Assembly (NCBI GenBank): GCA_016839815.1
Contig: JAEOTM010000041.1
Coordinates: forward strand, 42,366-106,365
Reading direction: 5' to 3'
From: Candidatus Hodarchaeota archaeon
GTDB lineage: Archaea; Asgardarchaeota; Heimdallarchaeia; Hodarchaeales; Hodarchaeaceae
DNA: 64,000 bases
Made by a program: the position numbers and the translations under genes. Every line of letters starts with the position of its first letter. Position 1 is the first letter of the stretch. Positions 1 through 9,100 of this stretch are shown here, in pieces. The notes under the pieces were generated by a model. That model worked only from the letters and a program-made list of their open reading frames with translations. It was not told the DNA's origin and did no database searches.

Positions 1-2
1 AA

Positions 3-1937
3 AAAATTCCCCTTTCAGTAGAGGAACAGACTGAACCTTCTATTTCTGATGAACAAGTTCTTCATTTAGCAGACATAAGTAAAAAAATTGAAAATTCGTT
101 TGGCTCACCACAAGACATAGAATGGGTCTACAGCAGTGAAAATATACTTTATATTACTCAATCTCGGCCAATCACAACAACTCAATTAGCTATAAACCAG
201 AAGGATGCTACATTCTGGACTAGAGGATATGCTGATGATTACTGGAATGATCCTACGTCTCCATTATTTTTTGATCTTTTAGGAACTCAATTAAAATTAA
301 TTGTCAATACTGAATTAAATAGCATAATGGGTTATCCAAAGATCAGTGATGAGCTTCTATATTTACATCATAGTCATGTTTATTTCAATCTTGAGACTTT
401 AATGAGAAAAGTAGAGTATGAAATCCCTCCATTTATTCGAACAGATGATGTTTTGAATTATTTTCCTGAAGGATCAGGAGTTTATGGAAAAAAAACCGTG
501 CGTAAAATGCCTTTTCGGTTGGGTAAACGCATTATCTCTGAACTAAGAGTCATACTTCATGATAATGCAAATGGATCAATCCTAAATACAGCTAAAACTT
601 ATCAAAAATGGACAGAGGAAGAATTCTGGCCTTTCTGTAAAGAATTTGATAGCCTATTGTCAAAATATGTAAAAAAGGGAAAAATCACGACAATTATAGA
701 ATTAGGAGATACTCTTGAACATAAAATGGCATCACACTTTCGAATGGTCAGATATGGGATACCTGTCCACAATATTGGGATGAATCTACTTTCGACTTAC
801 CTCTTGACCCGTTTTATCGGAAAAGATCTCGCTAGAGGGTTATACCCGATTTTGATCTCAGGATTATGGCATAAAGCGTCCGAAACGAATGAACAAGTAC
901 AAAATCTCGCAGCAAAAGGTTTTTCGTATCCAAAATTACTACATCTCATTCAAAACAACGAATCTGTAAAGCTCTATTCAATTTTGAAAAATAATCATGA
1001 AGATGCCAGAGTTAAAGCATTCATAGATAGTCTGGAGGAGTTCTTACAACTATATGGAGATAGAGGTTTTGCACGAGAAATGTGTTATCCACGATGGAGA
1101 GAAGATCCTTCTTATGTGTTGGATCAAATAAAGGGCCTTGTAAATGATCAGAAGGTGGATACCAATATGCTAAAGACTCAAAGTATGAAACGACGACAAC
1201 GAGTAGAGGGTTTTGTAGCTTATAGGATACGATCAACTCGTTTTGGCTTTTTGAAGTATAAATTCTTTCATACGGTCCTAAACTTGGCTCGAAAATACAT
1301 AATTTTTCGAGAAAATCAGCGATACAATCTTGACAAGTGGATTACTAGGAATAGAAACTTGTATCTGGAAATTGGGAAGGATATGGTAGTTAAAGGATAT
1401 CTAAATGATCCCACAGATATCTTCTTTTTGTATAAGCGTGAAATACAGAAAATTCTATCCCATTCCATAAACATAAAACCTCAGAAGCTCTTGAGGATTA
1501 TCCAAAATAGAAAAGATGACTTTAAAAAGTATGAATTTGCCATACCACCTAAATTTTTACACGGATTACGTGAATTTGATGATCCTATCTCTAAATCGGA
1601 TAATAAATATATTTTTAAGGGTATTCCAGCAAGTCATGGGACTATTACTGCAAGAACTCTAATTCTTACGGATATTAGACAAGTCTCATCAGTGAAGGCA
1701 GGAGACATTCTTATTGTTCCGAAAACAGATCCTGGATGGACTCCTATATTTGCAAAAATTGGAGGATTAATTACAGAAACAGGGGGGATTCTTTCTCATG
1801 GAGCTGTTGTCAGTCGAGAGTATGGAATTCCGAGTGTTACCAACGTAATCAATGCTTGTACCATATTTAAGTCTGGTATGACTGTGAGGATAGACGGGAC
1901 GAAAGGCATTGTCAAAATTCTAAGTGATCCTGATTAG
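3..1937 (+). CDS. PEP-utilising phosphotransferase, rifampicin-phosphotransferase-like (5' end off window)
   Basis: The reading frame is open from the left edge, so this is the 3' part of a longer gene; an internal Met at 327 is not the true start. The first visible residues, with the motif DIEWVYSSENILYITQSRPI, are the end of a PEP-synthase/PPDK-type ATP-grasp domain. About 400 residues without clear motifs follow. The C-terminus is a swivelling phosphohistidine domain with the motif TGGILSHGAVVSREYGIP; the catalytic His codon is at 1797-1799. The order ATP-grasp, middle domain, His domain, with no C-terminal TIM barrel, is that of rifampicin phosphotransferase-like enzymes rather than true PEP synthase. 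The acceptor is unknown. The 119 bases before the next gene hold nothing I recognise. Confidence 0.8.
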   Translation, partial: KIPLSVEEQTEPSISDEQVLHLADISKKIENSFGSPQDIEWVYSSENILYITQSRPITTTQLAINQKDATFWTRGYADDYWNDPTSPLFFDLLGTQLKLIVNTELNSIMGYPKISDELLYLHHSHVYFNLETLMRKVEYEIPPFIRTDDVLNYFPEGSGVYGKKTVRKMPFRLGKRIISELRVILHDNANGSILNTAKTYQKWTEEEFWPFCKEFDSLLSKYVKKGKITTIIELGDTLEHKMASHFRMVRYGIPVHNIGMNLLSTYLLTRFIGKDLARGLYPILISGLWHKASETNEQVQNLAAKGFSYPKLLHLIQNNESVKLYSILKNNHEDARVKAFIDSLEEFLQLYGDRGFAREMCYPRWREDPSYVLDQIKGLVNDQKVDTNMLKTQSMKRRQRVEGFVAYRIRSTRFGFLKYKFFHTVLNLARKYIIFRENQRYNLDKWITRNRNLYLEIGKDMVVKGYLNDPTDIFFLYKREIQKILSHSINIKPQKLLRIIQNRKDDFKKYEFAIPPKFLHGLREFDDPISKSDNKYIFKGIPASHGTITARTLILTDIRQVSSVKAGDILIVPKTDPGWTPIFAKIGGLITETGGILSHGAVVSREYGIPSVTNVINACTIFKSGMTVRIDGTKGIVKILSDPD

Positions 1938-2056
1938 TCCCAATTACAAGTGTAGAAATAAATGAGTGATGGGTGGGATCTGTGAAGACTTTTGGGATTG
2001 ATGAGGGAACAAATTTTTCTGATACATATGAGATTGTATGATTCGGAGAAATTTCA

Positions 2057-3421
2057 ATGGATTCAGATGCGAACATTGTAATAATCGGTGCAGGAAGTGC
2101 CAGTTTTGGCTTAGATAATTTAAGCGGCATTATTGCTCATGAAGATCTACAAAATACAACCCTAAAGCTTGTAGATATTAATGAACAGAATTTAAACGCG
2201 ATAAAAGCCTTAGGAAAGGTTATGAAGCATAAATGGGACTCAAGCATTGAAATTCTATCCTATCTTGATAGAAAGCAAGCTCTTATCGATGCTGATTACG
2301 TAATACTATCGGTTGCTATTGACCGCGAAGAAACTTGGTTGAAGGATTTTCAAATTGCACAGAAATATGGTTATTACCATTATGCAGAAAATGGTCTGAT
2401 GGGATCCTTTGGACATACCGCAAGGGGATTAGCAATCATTATGCCAATTTTAAATGATATTCATGATCTAGCTCCTGATAGTTGGCTCATTAACTTTACC
2501 AATCCAGTCCCTAGAATTGGTTACGCAGCAGAATATGCTGGAATAAAATCTATTGGTTTATGTCATCAAATCTGGCATGGATATGGAATTCTTGGCATGT
2601 ATCTAGCTAATGACTTAGGAATCACAGAAAATCTTGACCTCGAAGTAAAATGGACAGATGAAAGCCAACAGAAATTTTCTAAGTTTGTGATAGAAGCAGC
2701 TGGAGAGTTCGATATAAAAGCAGCTGGCTTAAATCATTTTGCTTGGATGATGGATGTAAGAAGGCTAGATACCAATGAAGATGTCTATCCACTGGTTCGT
2801 CAAGAAGCAGAGAAAGTCCACCCAAATTTTGAACCTTTAACCAAACACATATACGATATTTTTGGATTATTACCCATTGTAGGGGATTGTCATCTTATTG
2901 AATATCTACCGTATACTTTTTCAAAAGAAAATTGGGAGATGTATCGTATTCAGCTATATGATTTTGAGAGGGGTAAGAAATCACGAGAACAAATGTGGAA
3001 TCGGATAAATGATATTATTTCAGGGAAAAGAGAACTAGATATCCAGCCTAATCCTACAGAAAGAGCAGATGCTATTATTGGAGAGATACTTACCAATTCA
3101 AATACTTATGAACAATCAGTTAATATAGTAAATAGAGGTACCATCTCAAATCTCCCCGATGATGCCATTGTAGAAGCTCCAGCACTAGTTAACTCCTATG
3201 GAATCACAGGAATGAAAATGGGAAAATTACCAGAAGCAATTGCAGCTCTTTGTCAACGTGAAATATCAATTGCTAAATTGATAACCAAAAGTTCAATTTT
3301 AGGAGATAGAGAAGCGGCACTCCAAGCGTTTGCATTAATGCTTCCTGATTTGTCATTAGCTGAACAGATGCTCGATGATTATCTGGTAACCCATAAAAAA
3401 TATCTCCCCCAATTCTCATGA
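2057..3421 (+). CDS. Glycoside hydrolase family 4 (alpha-galactosidase/galacturonidase/6-phosphoglucosidase group)
   Basis: The 454-residue protein starts with a Rossmann motif (VIIGAGSASFG, residues 8-18) for the NAD+ that GH4 enzymes need for their oxidation-elimination hydrolysis mechanism. The metal-binding Cys and His expected in GH4 are visible: GLCHQIWHGYG (Cys169) and GLNHFAW (His227). Asn149 in NFTNP is also typical. Length fits the family (about 430-480). The enzyme is cytosolic, with no signal peptide. I cannot tell alpha-galactosidase, alpha-galacturonidase and phospho-glycosidase apart from sequence alone. It stands alone on the + strand, 119 bases after the phosphotransferase gene and converging on a DUF35 gene 12 bases away. 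No sugar transporter lies next to it. Confidence 0.88.
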   Translation: MDSDANIVIIGAGSASFGLDNLSGIIAHEDLQNTTLKLVDINEQNLNAIKALGKVMKHKWDSSIEILSYLDRKQALIDADYVILSVAIDREETWLKDFQIAQKYGYYHYAENGLMGSFGHTARGLAIIMPILNDIHDLAPDSWLINFTNPVPRIGYAAEYAGIKSIGLCHQIWHGYGILGMYLANDLGITENLDLEVKWTDESQQKFSKFVIEAAGEFDIKAAGLNHFAWMMDVRRLDTNEDVYPLVRQEAEKVHPNFEPLTKHIYDIFGLLPIVGDCHLIEYLPYTFSKENWEMYRIQLYDFERGKKSREQMWNRINDIISGKRELDIQPNPTERADAIIGEILTNSNTYEQSVNIVNRGTISNLPDDAIVEAPALVNSYGITGMKMGKLPEAIAALCQREISIAKLITKSSILGDREAALQAFALMLPDLSLAEQMLDDYLVTHKKYLPQFS

Positions 3422-3432
3422 TGGCATATTGA

Positions 3433-3780
3433 TTAAGCTGGTTCCCAAACGAATCCAGAAATTGCCCGATTATCAATGGTTCGTACTTCTTTCCATGTAG
3501 CAACAAGATTCATGCCAATCCGAAGAGATTCGAGGTTATCTACCGCAAGCTGACCTGTGTATCGAACCTCACCAAGATCAACTATTCCCAAAAACAACGA
3601 ACGAGTACTTATTCCAGTTGGGGGTGCTTTCAATTGCGTAAATGTAACCAATGTTCCTTGTTTTGATAGGGGTACTTCGTCAAACTCGCGATGTTTGCAT
3701 TGTAGACATCGACCATGACGTGGATAATGCATTTTTCCACAATTAAGACATTTAAATCCAGTAGGTATACGTTCAGACAT
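3433..3780 (-). CDS. DUF35 zinc-ribbon/OB-fold acyl-CoA-associated protein
   Basis: The 115-residue protein has an N-terminal rubredoxin-like zinc ribbon (C11-x2-C14-x10-C25-x2-C28) followed by a small OB-fold, the DUF35 architecture. These proteins bind thiolase-like partners and channel acyl-CoA, for example in archaeal acetoacetyl-CoA thiolase/HMG-CoA synthase complexes and in steroid-side-chain aldolases. I start it at the ATG whose complement is at 3778-3780, because GAGGAG lies about 10 bases upstream; a longer frame runs to 3798. It follows the thiolase-like gene by a few bases and is surely its partner subunit. Confidence 0.85.
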   Translation of the reverse strand: MSERIPTGFKCLNCGKMHYPRHGRCLQCKHREFDEVPLSKQGTLVTFTQLKAPPTGISTRSLFLGIVDLGEVRYTGQLAVDNLESLRIGMNLVATWKEVRTIDNRAISGFVWEPA

Positions 3781-3787
3781 TTTTATT

Positions 3788-4975
3788 TTACTCCTCAAGA
3801 CGAGATAAGATCGTCGACACTACATTATTCCCAAATCCACCGAAATTTACAGCATATCCATGGGTCGGGTTATTAGGAACTTGCCTTTCTCCTGCTTCTC
3901 CTCGTAATTGCCATACCAATTCACATATTTGAGCTACTCCCGTAGCTCCTACAGGATGACCGCGTGCTTTTAATCCTCCCGAAGTATTTACTGGAAATTT
4001 TCCTGAAAGCTCTGTTTCTCCTTCACGAATGGCCAAATGGGCCTTACCACGTTCGTAAAATCCTGCAGATTCTAATTCGGCTAATTCCAGAATCTCAAAT
4101 GCATCATGAATTTCTGCAAAATCAATATCTGCATGAGATAATCCAGCCATGGTGAATGCTTGATCTGAAGCAAGTTTTACTGCTTTCAAAAAAGTAGGAT
4201 CCTCTCGTTCATGCACAGCCATTGTATCCATCGCCTGTCCTGTACCAGCAAATTTGATTAGAGGCCTCCTTTGAATTTCTCGAGCTTTTTCCATTGAACA
4301 CATAATAAGTGCTGCAGCACCATCGGTCACAGGACACATATCATAGAGATGAAGTGGATCAGCGATCATTGGATTGTTAAGACTCGCTTCTCTACTTGTT
4401 AAAATTCCCTCCATGGTTATATTTTGCTGGATATGGGCATGTGGATTCTTTAAGCCATTTTGGTGATTTTTAATGGCCACTCTTGCAAGATCTTCTGATG
4501 TCACTCCATATTTTTCGAAATATAATCTTGCTAGTAATGCTCCTAGACTTGGAAAAGTAATACCATAGATATATTCTGCTTCTGGATGTGCCATGGTAGC
4601 TACAAAGTCTGTAACTACCGGTCCTGGAGCTACTCGCATTTTTTCTCCACCTGTAATCATCACTACATCATGTAGGCCTGAAGCAATGGCCATGTAGCCA
4701 ATGCGTGCAGCTGTTGCTCCAGAAGCAGGCCCATTTTCAATAGAAGCTCCGACAGCTGGAAAAAGGTTGAGATAATCAATCAAGGCAGAGCCTAAAGCCG
4801 TCTGATTATTAATCCTTCCTGCTCCCATATTTGCTACGAAGACTGCATCAATCTCATCAGTTCCCGCATCATCAATTGCTGATAGAGAGGCTTCAGCCAT
4901 CATCTCAATGAGAGAACCGCTGTATTTTCCCCAGCGACTTCCCATTCCAACGCCAATAATGGCAACGTCACGCAT
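3788..4975 (-). CDS. SCP-x/thiolase-like protein lacking the catalytic cysteine
   Basis: The 395-residue protein has a thiolase fold of the SCP-x/archaeal acetoacetyl-CoA thiolase branch, with motifs HDAF (290-293) and GHPVGATG (339-346). In active thiolases the nucleophile lies in an ENACASG-like motif; here the segment reads ENGPASGATAA, with Pro83 in place of Cys. HDCF is HDAF, and the C-terminal loop YAVNFGGFGNN also lacks a Cys. The protein therefore cannot form the usual acyl-enzyme. Cys-less relatives with DUF35 partners include Ltp2-type retro-aldolases of steroid degradation, so an aldolase or scaffold role is possible (inference). It sits in an operon: its ATG directly follows the upstream gene's stop, and DUF35 follows. 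Confidence 0.85.
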   Translation of the reverse strand: MRDVAIIGVGMGSRWGKYSGSLIEMMAEASLSAIDDAGTDEIDAVFVANMGAGRINNQTALGSALIDYLNLFPAVGASIENGPASGATAARIGYMAIASGLHDVVMITGGEKMRVAPGPVVTDFVATMAHPEAEYIYGITFPSLGALLARLYFEKYGVTSEDLARVAIKNHQNGLKNPHAHIQQNITMEGILTSREASLNNPMIADPLHLYDMCPVTDGAAALIMCSMEKAREIQRRPLIKFAGTGQAMDTMAVHEREDPTFLKAVKLASDQAFTMAGLSHADIDFAEIHDAFEILELAELESAGFYERGKAHLAIREGETELSGKFPVNTSGGLKARGHPVGATGVAQICELVWQLRGEAGERQVPNNPTHGYAVNFGGFGNNVVSTILSRLEE

Positions 4976-5704
4976 TTAAAGTCCCTTCAGAAATTCTTCC
5001 TTTGATATTCCAGTGATCTGGTAAGTAACATCCTTAGGTAATAGAATATTCTCTGTAACAGTTTTCAGGTATTCTTCAGGTACTGGTCGATTTTCTGTGC
5101 CAAAACAGCGTTCAGGTTTGACGTATGATTCCCAATTCTTTCTAGTGAGGACATAAGAAGGTACTCCTCCTATTGGATGCTCAAACTCGAAGTTTTCCTC
5201 CAACCGTAATTCTTCCATCCATCTACGAAATCCAATATGGGACTCAGCAACGATCTTTACTTCATCATTCTGGAGATAATCCAGGTGATGCTCCATCTTA
5301 GCGACAAATAAATGAGCTCCTACACGCAATCCTCTTTTAAAGGTCATTGTGTGATAAGAAATACCGATCTTAGGATTATTAAAACTTAAATACCCATTTA
5401 CTAGTCCTAGTACTTCTCCCGTTTCATGAACTTGTCCCAAGAGGACATATTCATCCTGTACACGATATTGTACATAGGCTAACAATTCGCCTAGAATTCT
5501 TGCTCCTACAAGATCATAAAAGTCGTTATTAATCTTGACAATATCATAAAAGAGTGGAATGACTTTTTTGGTCTCTTCTCTTGTAATCTGACGAACAACC
5601 ATCTTCGAGCCATCAACAAGATTGATGAATTTAGCTGGATAGGGATTATTTTCTGGATTTATTTTATTCGGCTTTGGCCTTAGAATATCTTCATCTGCTG
5701 ACAT
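4976..5704 (-). CDS. GNAT-like protein, first gene of the thiolase/DUF35 operon
   Basis: About 242 residues when started at the ATG at 5702-5704; a longer frame to 5857 has a low-quality Lys/Asn-rich N-terminus and overlaps the region I assign to the divergent promoter. The segment from VVRQITREE to VAESHIGFRRWMEEL resembles an N-acetyltransferase core: a beta strand with GEVLGLVNGYL, then a basic helix start (RGLRVGAHLFVAKMEHHL). The C-terminal 70 residues match nothing I know. The stop codon abuts the thiolase ATG, so they are probably co-translated and the protein may modify or sense an acyl-CoA intermediate (inference). Confidence 0.55.
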   Translation of the reverse strand: MSADEDILRPKPNKINPENNPYPAKFINLVDGSKMVVRQITREETKKVIPLFYDIVKINNDFYDLVGARILGELLAYVQYRVQDEYVLLGQVHETGEVLGLVNGYLSFNNPKIGISYHTMTFKRGLRVGAHLFVAKMEHHLDYLQNDEVKIVAESHIGFRRWMEELRLEENFEFEHPIGGVPSYVLTRKNWESYVKPERCFGTENRPVPEEYLKTVTENILLPKDVTYQITGISKEEFLKGL

Positions 5705-5886
5705 TTGTAACAACTCAATATTGCATTTGAATTTCAATGTGAAATTTGATTCGGTAACTAAGAGGTCTGATTGTAGATTAAAAATCCTTTCTTGCAAATA
5801 AAAATATAGTAGTCTGTTTAGAATTCTGGTAAATGACGCTTTGGGTAAATTCCGCAAATATCTGGGTTTTTAGAGGAGAACTACAA

Positions 5887-7164
5887 TTGACTATACACTT
5901 TACATTAGATGAACAGTGTGCCTTAAAACTGGATTCAGAGGATCCTCTTGCAGAGTATCGACACCAATTTTATATACCACCAAACATTATCTATTTAGAT
6001 GGTAACTCCTTAGGGTTGTTTTCGAAAGAAGCTGAACAATCTCTAGCTAGAGTAATTGATGAATGGAAACAATTAGCAATCCTCGGATGGTTTAAACCGA
6101 AGAAATCCTGGTTCTATTTTGGAGAAGATCTTGGAGCTTTGGCCTCATCACTAGTTGGAGCAGAACCTAATGAAGTGGTTGCCACAGGGACGACCACAAT
6201 TAATCTTCACTCCTTAGTAAGTACTTTTTATCATCCAGAGGAAGGAAAACGTTCTAAGATTATTGCAGATGAGTTAGATTTTCCCACAGATATTTATGCA
6301 TTGAAAAGTCAAATTAAACTCAAAAACTTAAATCCTGAGGAACATCTCATACTTGTTCCCAGTGATGATGGACGTACTATTGACGAAAAAAAAATCGTTG
6401 AATATATGAATGACGATGTAGCACTAATTCTTTTACCTTCGGTTTTATATAGAAGTGGTCAGCTATTCGATATGGAATTTTTAACCAAAGAAGCAAATGA
6501 CCAGAATATTCCTATTGGATGGGATTGTAGCCATTCTGTTGGTGTTGTGCCTCATAAATTTAACGAATGGGGTGTAGATTTTGCCTTCTGGTGTAGTTAT
6601 AAATATTTAAATTCTGGTCCCGGTGGAACTGCATTTCTTTACCTTAATAAAAAGCATTTTGAGAAAGAGCCAGGATTAGCAGGTTGGTTTGGTTATGAAA
6701 AGGATAAACAATTTGACATGTCGTTAGACTTCGTTCATGCTAAATCTGCAGGAGGATGGCAAATATCGAGCTCAAATATTCTATGTTCAGCTCCAATTGA
6801 AGGGGCGTTAAACCTTACACTTAAGGCAGGAATTCAAAATATTCGGCATAAATCACTACAACAGACAAATTACCTGATTTATCTAGTAGACTCCATTCTT
6901 TCAGATGATCCGTATAATTTTCGTGTAGGTACACCTAGAATTCCTGAAAAAAGATCAGGCCACATAGCTGTCGAGCACGATACTGAAGCTAGGCGTATTA
7001 CCGATTGTTTGCGAATCAAGTACAATGTTATTAGTGATTTCCGTCCTCCTAATGTTATAAGACTTGCACCTATTGCGTTATATAATACCTATCACGAGAT
7101 TTGGTTGGTTGTTCAGGATCTGAAGAAAATAATTGATGAAAAAGAATATGAAAAAATCGATTAA
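5887..7164 (+). CDS. kynU: Kynureninase
   Basis: The 425-residue PLP enzyme of fold type I (class V aminotransferase superfamily) cleaves L-kynurenine to anthranilate and alanine. Kynureninase hallmarks are YLDGNSLGLF near the N-terminus, WDCSHSVG (PLP-pyridine Asp), and FWCSYKYLNSGPGGTAF with the PLP lysine at about residue 239. I choose the TTG at 5887, because a GAGGAGAA ribosome site lies 6 bases upstream; an in-frame ATG at 5833 would add 18 unlikely residues. It is divergent from the GNAT-like gene and 41 bases upstream of an amidohydrolase. No tryptophan 2,3-dioxygenase or kynurenine formamidase is seen nearby, so the source of kynurenine is open. Confidence 0.92.
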   Translation: MTIHFTLDEQCALKLDSEDPLAEYRHQFYIPPNIIYLDGNSLGLFSKEAEQSLARVIDEWKQLAILGWFKPKKSWFYFGEDLGALASSLVGAEPNEVVATGTTTINLHSLVSTFYHPEEGKRSKIIADELDFPTDIYALKSQIKLKNLNPEEHLILVPSDDGRTIDEKKIVEYMNDDVALILLPSVLYRSGQLFDMEFLTKEANDQNIPIGWDCSHSVGVVPHKFNEWGVDFAFWCSYKYLNSGPGGTAFLYLNKKHFEKEPGLAGWFGYEKDKQFDMSLDFVHAKSAGGWQISSSNILCSAPIEGALNLTLKAGIQNIRHKSLQQTNYLIYLVDSILSDDPYNFRVGTPRIPEKRSGHIAVEHDTEARRITDCLRIKYNVISDFRPPNVIRLAPIALYNTYHEIWLVVQDLKKIIDEKEYEKID

Positions 7165-7205
7165 TCTGGAATACAACCAATCTCAAATCCAAAAATCAAA
7201 ACAGG

Positions 7206-8468
7206 ATGAATAAAATGAGTCTAGGAATCATAAATGCTCGTACAAGGGAAGGAAATTTAGTTAATATTGCAATTCAGGAAGGATTAGTTACAGATATCGT
7301 TAATATCGATGAAAAATCTTTTTCCGAGAATGATTTTGATCAAATAATCGATGCAAAGGATTCTCTAGTAACAGAAAGCTTTATTTCACCTCATATCCAT
7401 CTAGATAAAGTACTTATCGGAGATATTATTGAACCAAATCAATCTGGTACCTTGTGGGAAGCTATCCAAAAAACGTGGGAAGTTAAGAGAAATTATACAG
7501 TAGAAAACATTAAACAACGAGCTACAGATGTAATTAATAATCAAATTAAATTTGGAGTAACTAAAATTCGTACCCATGTGGATGTTGATTCAATTGGTAG
7601 TCTTATGCCATTAAAAGGATTATTGGCGACCAAGGACGAATTTAAAAATGTTATTGATCTGCAAATCGTCGCGTTCCCTCAAGAAGGTATATTAAAAGAT
7701 GAAGGAACCGAAGAATTATTGGAAAAGGCGCTCGAAACGGGAGGAAAAGACATGATTCTGGGAGGTATGCCTCATAATGAATTCAATGGTAAGAATTCCA
7801 AAAAACATGTCAATATTTTATTATCTATGGCTAAAAAGTATAACGTTCCCATAGACAGTCATACAGATGAAACAGATGACCCTACTTCCCGTACTCTTCA
7901 ATATCTAGCTTCAAGAGCAATCGAGGAAAAGTTTGAGAAAAGCATAACGGTTGATCATATTTGTGCATTATCAGCATATGATGATTATCATGCAGCTCGA
8001 GTGATTGATCTGGTTAAAAGGGCAGGAATTAATGTTGTCACGAATCCTCCCACGAATATGGTACTTCAAGGACGATTAGATACAGGTGCGCAAAGGGTTG
8101 GGATTACTAGAGTAAAGGAACTATTAGCTGCAGGCGTAAATGTGACTATAGGCCAAGATTGTGTTCATGATCCATATTATCCTTTTGGTAAAGGGGATAT
8201 GTTAGAAGTTGCTAATTTACTGGGTCATGCCGCCAAAATGACCACATTTTCTGATATCAATACTCTTTATGACACCATAACAAAGAATGCAGCGCAAACC
8301 ATGGATATTGATCACCAATTCAAGAAAGGAAAACCTGCAGATATGGTGATCCTATACGGTGTCAAGAATGTCCATGAGGCAATTCGAACAACACCACCAG
8401 CTAGAACCACAATCAGGAATGGTAAAATTATATCTCAAACAGAATACGATTATCATCGCTTTTATTAA
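7206..8468 (+). CDS. Cytosine-deaminase-like amidohydrolase
   Basis: The 420-residue metal-dependent amidohydrolase has the metal motif H63-x-H65 in SPHIHLDK, the HTDETDDP segment, and GQDCVHDPYYPFGKGDM, which parallels the Asp-containing loop of E. coli CodA. This points to the cytosine deaminase/isoguanine deaminase/N-acyl-ammelide group: hydrolytic deamination of a cyclic substrate in the cytosol with Fe or Zn. The exact substrate cannot be read. It follows kynureninase in the same direction and is probably co-transcribed. A role on a tryptophan-derived cyclic intermediate is possible but unproven. Met1 or Met4 could be the start. Confidence 0.8.
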   Translation: MNKMSLGIINARTREGNLVNIAIQEGLVTDIVNIDEKSFSENDFDQIIDAKDSLVTESFISPHIHLDKVLIGDIIEPNQSGTLWEAIQKTWEVKRNYTVENIKQRATDVINNQIKFGVTKIRTHVDVDSIGSLMPLKGLLATKDEFKNVIDLQIVAFPQEGILKDEGTEELLEKALETGGKDMILGGMPHNEFNGKNSKKHVNILLSMAKKYNVPIDSHTDETDDPTSRTLQYLASRAIEEKFEKSITVDHICALSAYDDYHAARVIDLVKRAGINVVTNPPTNMVLQGRLDTGAQRVGITRVKELLAAGVNVTIGQDCVHDPYYPFGKGDMLEVANLLGHAAKMTTFSDINTLYDTITKNAAQTMDIDHQFKKGKPADMVILYGVKNVHEAIRTTPPARTTIRNGKIISQTEYDYHRFY

Positions 8469-8478
8469 TTTCAGAGTT

Positions 8479-8970
8479 TTATAAAGTTAAAATAAACAAA
8501 ACTAGCCATCCAAAATAAATAAAAAGTTCTAGAAGTATCGCAATTTGTGAATGGGTATAATTTGGAAGTCGTTTAAACAAAACACTACGAATTTTATCTG
8601 CAATTGGATGTAAATAATACTTTCTACCCCATTCAGGTTGGGATGTTCGTCTTGCGTAATTTCTCAGAAAATACCAGTCCCAGATGTCTACAAAGTTGGC
8701 CGCAAGCATCCCAATCCAGTAGTCTTGGAAATAAATTACTATGAGTAGAAAACCAAATGCAAAGACGAATATATGCCAGGATAACCAAAATCTTCCTGTT
8801 TGTCGAGAAGTAGGATGATAGGTGATCTTTGCAAAAGCATCAATAAAAAAGTGAGAGATGACACAGAAAGTAATTATTAAACAAAGATTCAACCATAATG
8901 GGAGAGGGATAAACACCATCACTAGATATTGAATGAAAATACCAGCTAAGACATGTGTAGGTAATTGCAT
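8479..8970 (-). CDS. Small multi-pass membrane protein, metal-dependent-hydrolase-like (YdjM/DUF457-like)
   Basis: About 163 residues if started at the ATG at 8968-8970 (MQLPTHVLAGIF); the frame extends to 9021. It has four to five hydrophobic segments. The N-terminal MQLPTHVLAGIF and the following SHFFIDAFAKITYHP place two histidines and an Asp at membrane edges, as in the YdjM/DUF457 family of predicted membrane-bound metal hydrolases, whose substrate is unknown. A second basic stretch (WGRKYYLHPIADKIR) lies before the last helices. It converges on the amidohydrolase with 10 bases between the stops. I do not recognise a specific function. Confidence 0.6.
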   Translation of the reverse strand: MQLPTHVLAGIFIQYLVMVFIPLPLWLNLCLIITFCVISHFFIDAFAKITYHPTSRQTGRFWLSWHIFVFAFGFLLIVIYFQDYWIGMLAANFVDIWDWYFLRNYARRTSQPEWGRKYYLHPIADKIRSVLFKRLPNYTHSQIAILLELFIYFGWLVLFILTL

Positions 8971-9100
8971 CTTCTTGATACTCTGTGAATGGTGCTTCGG
9001 TATGAATTGGAGATATTTCACGTATGTTATGATGATTTTGGATCGACTAGCAATAAACAGAAATTCCTTAAACTACTGACTCTTAATATTTAATGAATGA

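Noticed and set aside
1982..2041. Short frame (GTG to TGA, about 19 codons) just before the GH4 gene
   Set aside because: Too short, no ribosome site and no conserved motif; probably chance.
5730..5746. AATTTCA-ATG-TGAAATT palindrome upstream of the GNAT-like gene
   Set aside because: It is an AT-rich short repeat near the promoter; no regulator gene is adjacent and such pairs are expected by chance in this genome.
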